Shown here one piece after another: positions 32,964-36,847 of a stretch of DNA of 36,847 nucleotides. Made by a program: the position numbers and the translations under genes. The stretch lies in assembly GCF_001949145.1 (NCBI RefSeq), contig NW_019091483.1, positions 47,886-84,732 of the forward strand. The letters are read 5' to 3'. The stretch is from Acanthaster planci (taxonomy: Eukaryota > Echinodermata > Asteroidea > Valvatida > Acanthasteridae). The notes under the pieces were generated by a model. That model saw only the letters and a program-made list of their open reading frames with translations. It was not told where the DNA came from and made no database searches. Position 1 is the first letter of the stretch; the number at the start of each line of letters is the position of its first letter.

Positions 32964-33131
32964 GTGCCAGAAGACATCCCCCGGTGAAGGAAACAAATCG
33001 GCTCTGACATCTGCCCAAAATGGAGCTACCATTTTAGTTCGGCCAGTGAATGACCTGCTTCGTGCGCTGGGGAAAGCTCGTTTGTAAAGATATTGATCAT
33101 TGGATAGGATGATAACACCATTATCTGTGAA
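32964..33131 (-). CDS. Exon: NIDO domain, core
   Basis: A 168-nt exon, phase 0-0, 56 residues. FTDNGVIIL, SFTGRTK and the hallmark VAPFWADVRADL are visible and the exon ends in DVFWH. APFWAD-type motifs are diagnostic of NIDO. Acceptor ATTACAG, donor GTAAGT. Confidence 0.95.
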
Positions 33132-33500
33132 CTGTAATGAATGAACAACAAACGATGTGTCAAGTTAATTTGCAAACGATTAGCTGAAAAAAATATTTGT
33201 TACAGACACAAAAATGTATGTCAGTGCCTGTCAAGATTTTGCCAACGTTTTTGCAAATAACTCTCATTTCTGATAATTTTTTAATCCTGTGAATCTTTAA
33301 ATTGCTGTTGCAACTGCCTTATGGAGCTCAGACAGCACAACCCTGCGCTTAACACTTGAGCAAGGCTTCTGAAATTTGAAGTTCTCAAAAACTGTACTTA
33401 GAGGCTTCTTATAACTTTGTTTTTCATTTTGGGTATCGCATTCAGTTTTATCACGATCAACTTCTGACACTACTTTTGTGTTCTTACACATTATACTTAC

Positions 33501-33590
33501 GTAGATCTTCTCATGCAGCTCGTTGCAAAAAGGAAAGAAATTCGGTGGGCTAATAGTCGGTGATATAATATCTTTCCTTGAAGTAAAGAA
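33501..33590 (-). CDS. Exon: NIDO domain, first secure segment
   Basis: Ninety nt, phase 0-0, 30 residues, with acceptor TTTACAG and donor GTAAGT. It includes ISPTISPPNFFPF and NELHEKIY and runs directly into FTDNG of the next exon, as in MUC4 where a similar segment precedes YFTDNG. NIDO is the extracellular domain shared by nidogen, tectorin and MUC4. The preceding LYPFG/GD strand of the domain must lie in an upstream exon that I could not fix. Confidence 0.88.
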
Positions 33591-34009
33591 CTGTAAAGCA
33601 AACAGGAAAACATGTCAGGAGTAAGTCAGGTTGCCAACTGCAGAGCTCCATTCTTTCCAGTTTTTGGTCAGTGCATATTGATAGACGTGTAAACAGCGTT
33701 TTATTTACACCCCATTTTGTTAGCGAGAATGATACACCGACTTTTGTTTTTGCGCAACAGGATATGTAATGACTCGACAACAACACAACAGACCCACAAA
33801 AAACTAACAGTACTTAAACCTGGAATTACAGATGGAAAAGGCCCATCGATGAAACACGACCCATCTTATAAAGCACGTTTTTATAATACTGCATCATGGG
33901 GTTAAAAACTGTTATTTTATTCAGCTCTTCAAGCTATTAGCGTCAATAACTATATGTCTATTCATAACCTTTATCAATCAGCATCACATAACTGAGTTAA
34001 AAAGAAAGT

Positions 34010-34175
34010 CCAGTTTTAGAGGCAGCTAGAGGAAACCAGAGTAGGCGGAACCAACCAGAGACAGTGATTATGGACTGGAAACCAAATGCAATTAAAGCCT
34101 AGCCAAGCTGGGATTCAACCTAGGTCTCATTGATGCAAAGCAAGGAAAAAAAGATACGCTAACCCGCTGTCCTGT
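34010..34175. repeat. SINE-like / dispersed repeat fragment
   Basis: The plus strand carries GGAAACCAGAGTAGGCGGA and then, 80 bases on, GGGATTCAACCTAGGTCTC followed by GCTAACCCGCTGTCCTGTG. This order resembles a repeat family common in aquatic animal genomes. The minus strand at 34111-34120 reads GGTTGAATCC, close to the tRNA B box GGTTCGAATCC. Recognised by pattern only; borders are approximate. Confidence 0.35.
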
Positions 34176-34896
34176 GATGCCACACATTCCTGCTGCACCC
34201 CCCCCCCCCGTAAATCTGAAAGGAATTCCCCAAATTCTTACAACACATAAGGAGTGAGGAGCCCCGTGACAAAGACTGCAACAGATGATCATTGACATAG
34301 AAAACTACAAAAATCTCAGTCACGACAACCATAAACCTGGCCTAATAAAATTGTGAAGCAGCCGGTGGATTGTCTAAAACTACGCGCACTTAACCTTGTC
34401 TAGTGTACGCAAGAGCTTGTACAGGTTATATCAATAGAGGTTCTCCAGGCACACATGTGAGAAACAGAAGCATCTTGGCATCTTACATATCGGTTTCCCA
34501 GTGATCTGCGAACAACAGAGATCTGCATGTAAGCTCAAAATTCATCCCACAAACCCAGCCCAAAATCACCCCCGATACTGAACACTGACCGCAAGCAAGC
34601 AACTCTTGAGACTGTTTTAGGATCTTGGATTAGTTTGATGCACCTGGTGTTTGCCTTTGGGTGCCGATAAACTAAAAGTGATTGATTGCCAACAATAACA
34701 TCAATGGCAAGAAACGGATCTGGTTTGTAAACACTTTCCAGAATAATGCCAGGTTTCTCAGAATTGGTGTGGTATCTGGTTGACTCCCACGTCAAAGATA
34801 TCCACACCGGCTTAAAAAAGGCTTGTTGAATGAGGATTGCAATTTAGTCTCAGTAGCTGTATAACCTGTTAATTACAAATGCAAAAGGTGTCCTAC

Positions 34897-34956
34897 CAGA
34901 GTAGTCCACTTGGCGCCCGAGAGGTAGAACAGGCTTCACAAAGAAAATTTTGATGT
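34897..34956 (-). CDS. Candidate exon: possible start of NIDO domain
   Basis: A possible 60-nt exon, phase 1-1, with donor GTAGGA and a weak acceptor ending in AGAG. It encodes IKIFFVKPVLPLGRQVDYS. VLPLG followed by a GD-like turn resembles the LFPYG...GD opening of NIDO domains, which is otherwise missing. Against it, its donor phase (1) does not fit the phase-0 acceptor of the next NIDO exon, so a further exon or another donor would be needed. Confidence 0.25.
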
Positions 34957-36191
34957 CTCTAGTAGCGTATGCACAGAATTTGAACAGTTGTTGAAAGGAA
35001 AAGGCCAAGCAAAAACACATTTAAAAAGTCCAAGAGGCGCCAATAGTCTAGTATACTCTGAAGAAAATAATATTTACTATTCTCCGTTGATTAGAAAGCC
35101 GAAAATCTCCAACTCCAGCTCCAAATGGAAGAAAGTTGCTTGCTATTGTGAGGAAAATACATGGAAAATACATCATTTAAAGTAACTATTTTGAGATTAC
35201 ATGCTGGAGCAGGAGGTGGTGCGTCTCTGCATGGCAGCGGCATCCTTTTGACGGAACTCGGCACATGCAGGATGCGCAAAGGTTCTCGCACATTGCATGA
35301 GGCATGCTAAGCAGCAGGACGTCAGAGCATTCTTGAGGCGTGGGTGTGGCTTTTTCTTTGCCAGTGAAGTTGCCGGTGAACAGCTGGAGTCAAAGCAGGT
35401 GTGACCTCTTATCTTTCATCATTATAGCGAAACTTACACCGACATACATGTACATTCATATACATTTATATACTAAGTCCTTGTGCAAGAGCTTAGGAAA
35501 AACTTCACTAGTTTACTCGGGTGGAATGCAATCCAAAGATTTCCTGCCGAGTAATGCAGACGTATAAACCAATTAGCTACTGCGGGCCAACCGATCTGCG
35601 TCAGGTGTAACATGCAGCGGGTACCGCAAACTATTAGCATTAGCTCTTTAAATCTCCCTTTGCTTAATTTTAGAAAATCTCAGAACGTCTCTTCGACTTT
35701 TNCTTAATTCTGCTTTTCTTTTTCCTTTTATGATTCTAAGAAATGAGACATAACTAGGTGTGCTATATGTGAATATGAGTCTTAAGTCTCCAGAGCCACT
35801 TAGGGGTAAAAAGTCCTTCAGAATAATTCTGCACATTGTAAATCAATAGGAACTGACAACATTTTCCACCATGGAGTATCCACTTTCATCAGGATGCCAA
35901 ACTGATTGATACATCAAATAAAAAAACTCAATTCAGTCTTTCCAATATAAAAAAGTGGCTATAGCGACTTAAGACTCATTTTCAGAGAGTGGGCTACATG
36001 TTTTAAAAAACGAAAATCCAATTAGAACCCCTTTCATTTGTTAAAATCATCTTTGGACTCGATCCACCATAGTTCACTGCCACATAAACCACACAGTAAT
36101 TTGTTTTTTTAATAAGTTTTTTTATTCTTCCAAAACAAAGCTTCACTTTGTGATGGAGACTTAGGTGTCTACTCCGATGAAAAGGTCTTAC

Positions 36192-36440
36192 CAATGACAC
36201 GGAACGAGAAACTATTTGTCGAGACGCAGTCACCAACTGCAACACGGCAGGTCACGGTGTAAGATCCAACATCCAAAGTGATGCCTCCACTTAATGAAAC
36301 CTGAATTCCCCTCTCAATGCAGTTAATAGTAGCCCCATTGGTGTTAATTCCATACACTGCATTCCATGCCACATACACGGACGACTGTCCTGGTTGGGTA
36401 CATTGATCGGGTACAGATGGTACAATAATGCTGGGTGTGG
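36192..36440 (-). CDS. Exon 1 visible: HYR (hyalin repeat) domain
   Basis: A 249-nt exon, phase 1 on both sides, encoding 83 residues. The start PSIIVPSVPDQCTQPGQSS, a central VYVAWNAVYG strand, and the end GSYTVTCRVAVGDC then NSFSFRVIG match the HYR fold, an immunoglobulin-like adhesion module usual in echinoderm and other invertebrate surface proteins. Acceptor CTACAG and donor GTAAGA are both clear. It ends in phase 1 while the next secure exon starts in phase 0, so at least one exon is missing between them, or this exon belongs to a separate gene upstream. Confidence 0.8.
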
Positions 36441-36847
36441 CTGTAGGAATCGAGAAAATAGTCAGGAATAAATCTCAAGTTTTACCTGAGAAATGGAACT
36501 GACTTCATAACTTCCATGTAAACGAGAACGGAAGATGACCAAGTAGTGTTTTTTAATTATTGCAAATCCTAGCTGACATCTTCCCATGTGCCCATTGGAA
36601 ACTAAATGTCATTCAACGTTCAAATTCATCTGGACATGAAATAACATGCAAGATAACCATGTTTGAAGATTCAAGGCAATGTCCTCCAAGGAAGCCACGT
36701 CCGTAAGGTACGCCGACCCACTCTACTACTGACTCACTCAAACGAACCCATCCCAGCTACACACAGACAGACTTAACATATCTGAGCGACAAAGGTGATG
36801 GTACCACGGTTTTCTCGTACCGTCAAACGGGGTAACTTTGGTAGGTT
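36441..36847. other. Non-coding edge, no exon recognised
   Basis: A good acceptor (CTACAG on the minus strand) lies just upstream of the HYR exon, so this stretch should be intron of the same gene. I see no open frame with domain character, no signal peptide and no promoter here. Confidence 0.5.

Larger units (their letters stand above)
32262..33500. other. Introns of the NIDO region
   Basis: Introns at 32262-32556, 32689-32963 and 33132-33500. The first contains an exon-like frame at 32388-32479 that fails on phase. Nothing else seen. Confidence 0.55.
33591..36191. other. Long intron region between HYR and NIDO exons
   Basis: About 2.6 kb. It must hold at least one exon of phase 1 to 0 if the HYR and NIDO exons are joined. 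The best candidate is at 34897-34956. An open minus-strand frame of about 90 codons at 34535-34807 has protein-like composition, including IDVIVGNQSLLVYRHPKA, but no convincing splice borders. A SINE-like patch lies at about 34010-34175 and a run of 12 C at 34198-34209. One undetermined base is at 35702. Nothing is recognised from 34960 to 36190. Confidence 0.5.
1..36440 (-). other. Gene span: MUC4-like mosaic transmembrane glycoprotein (partial)
   Basis: A single multi-exon gene on the minus strand. I place 51 exons here with GT-AG borders and matching codon phases, about 2,400 residues in total. Domain order is HYR, NIDO, AMOP-like, VWD, cadherin-like, about 20 EGF, SEA, about 13 EGF-type modules, SEA, EGF, mucin stalk, transmembrane helix, cytoplasmic tail. 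NIDO-AMOP-VWD-EGF-TM is the known core of MUC4 and of invertebrate mucin-like proteins. From that family I infer a cell-surface adhesive or mucus-type glycoprotein. The 3' end lies beyond position 1. No start codon or signal peptide was found, so the 5' end probably lies beyond 36847. Membership of the HYR exon is less sure because a linking exon is not firmly identified. Orthology to MUC4 is not claimed. Confidence 0.88.

Noticed and set aside
33550-33786. Minus-strand frame with MELCSWQPDLLLTCFPVCFT, looking like a signal peptide
   Set aside because: It runs through the pyrimidine tract and acceptor of the first NIDO exon in the wrong frame and stops soon after; hydrophobicity comes from the polypyrimidine tract.
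1-36847. tRNA or rRNA genes, CRISPR arrays, bacterial operons or riboswitches
   Set aside because: No cloverleaf with both A and B boxes, no regular direct-repeat/spacer array and no prokaryotic gene organisation; the window is intron-rich animal DNA.
36441-36847. Promoter or first exon of the gene at the right edge
   Set aside because: No ATG with a signal peptide and no core promoter could be supported; the HYR exon has an upstream acceptor, so the gene start lies farther out.

Overview
This window is eukaryotic genomic DNA, most likely from a marine invertebrate and probably a deuterostome such as an echinoderm, hemichordate or amphioxus. The reasons are short GT-AG exons separated by AT-rich introns of 130-2600 bp, an extracellular mosaic protein built by exon shuffling, and an assembly gap. 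The species cannot be fixed from the sequence alone.

Nearly everything recognisable belongs to one gene on the minus strand that runs through the whole window and off the left edge, and probably off the right edge too. I can place 51 exons, about 7.2 kb of coding sequence or roughly 2,400 residues. They spell a type I membrane protein with the core architecture of vertebrate MUC4: NIDO, AMOP-like, VWD, EGF repeats and a transmembrane segment. To this are added a HYR domain, a cadherin/dystroglycan-like domain, about 35 EGF-type modules and two SEA domains. Exon boundaries were set by splice dinucleotides plus codon phase. Almost all joins are phase 1, the signature of shuffled extracellular modules.

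Layout in transcript order, from high to low coordinates: HYR domain (36.2-36.4 kb); NIDO (32.0-33.6 kb); AMOP-like cysteine region (30.3-32.0 kb); VWD with GDPH and GLLG motifs (27.6-29.7 kb) and its C-terminal extension (26.9-27.1 kb); cadherin-like domain (25.6-26.4 kb); a long array of mostly calcium-binding EGF modules (12.9-25.2 kb), interrupted by a 775-base N gap at 12991-13765; SEA domain 1 (11.4-12.5 kb); three ordinary EGF modules (9.4-11.2 kb); a homogeneous array of very short EGF-like modules, mostly one 93-nt exon each (4.6-9.0 kb); two divergent EGFs (2.6-3.5 kb); SEA domain 2 with a canonical GSVVV self-cleavage motif (1.36-2.46 kb); a split EGF; a Thr/Ser/Pro mucin stalk with 30-nt repeats; and a transmembrane helix with a cytoplasmic tail running off the left edge.

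Introns hold a few mobile-element traces. There are two decayed copies of a hammerhead-like motif of the kind carried by Penelope-like elements (2.9 and 17.3 kb, opposite orientation), a SINE-like patch at 34.0-34.2 kb, a MITE-like palindrome at 12.6 kb, and small tandem and simple repeats. No second gene, structural RNA gene, CRISPR array or operon could be supported.
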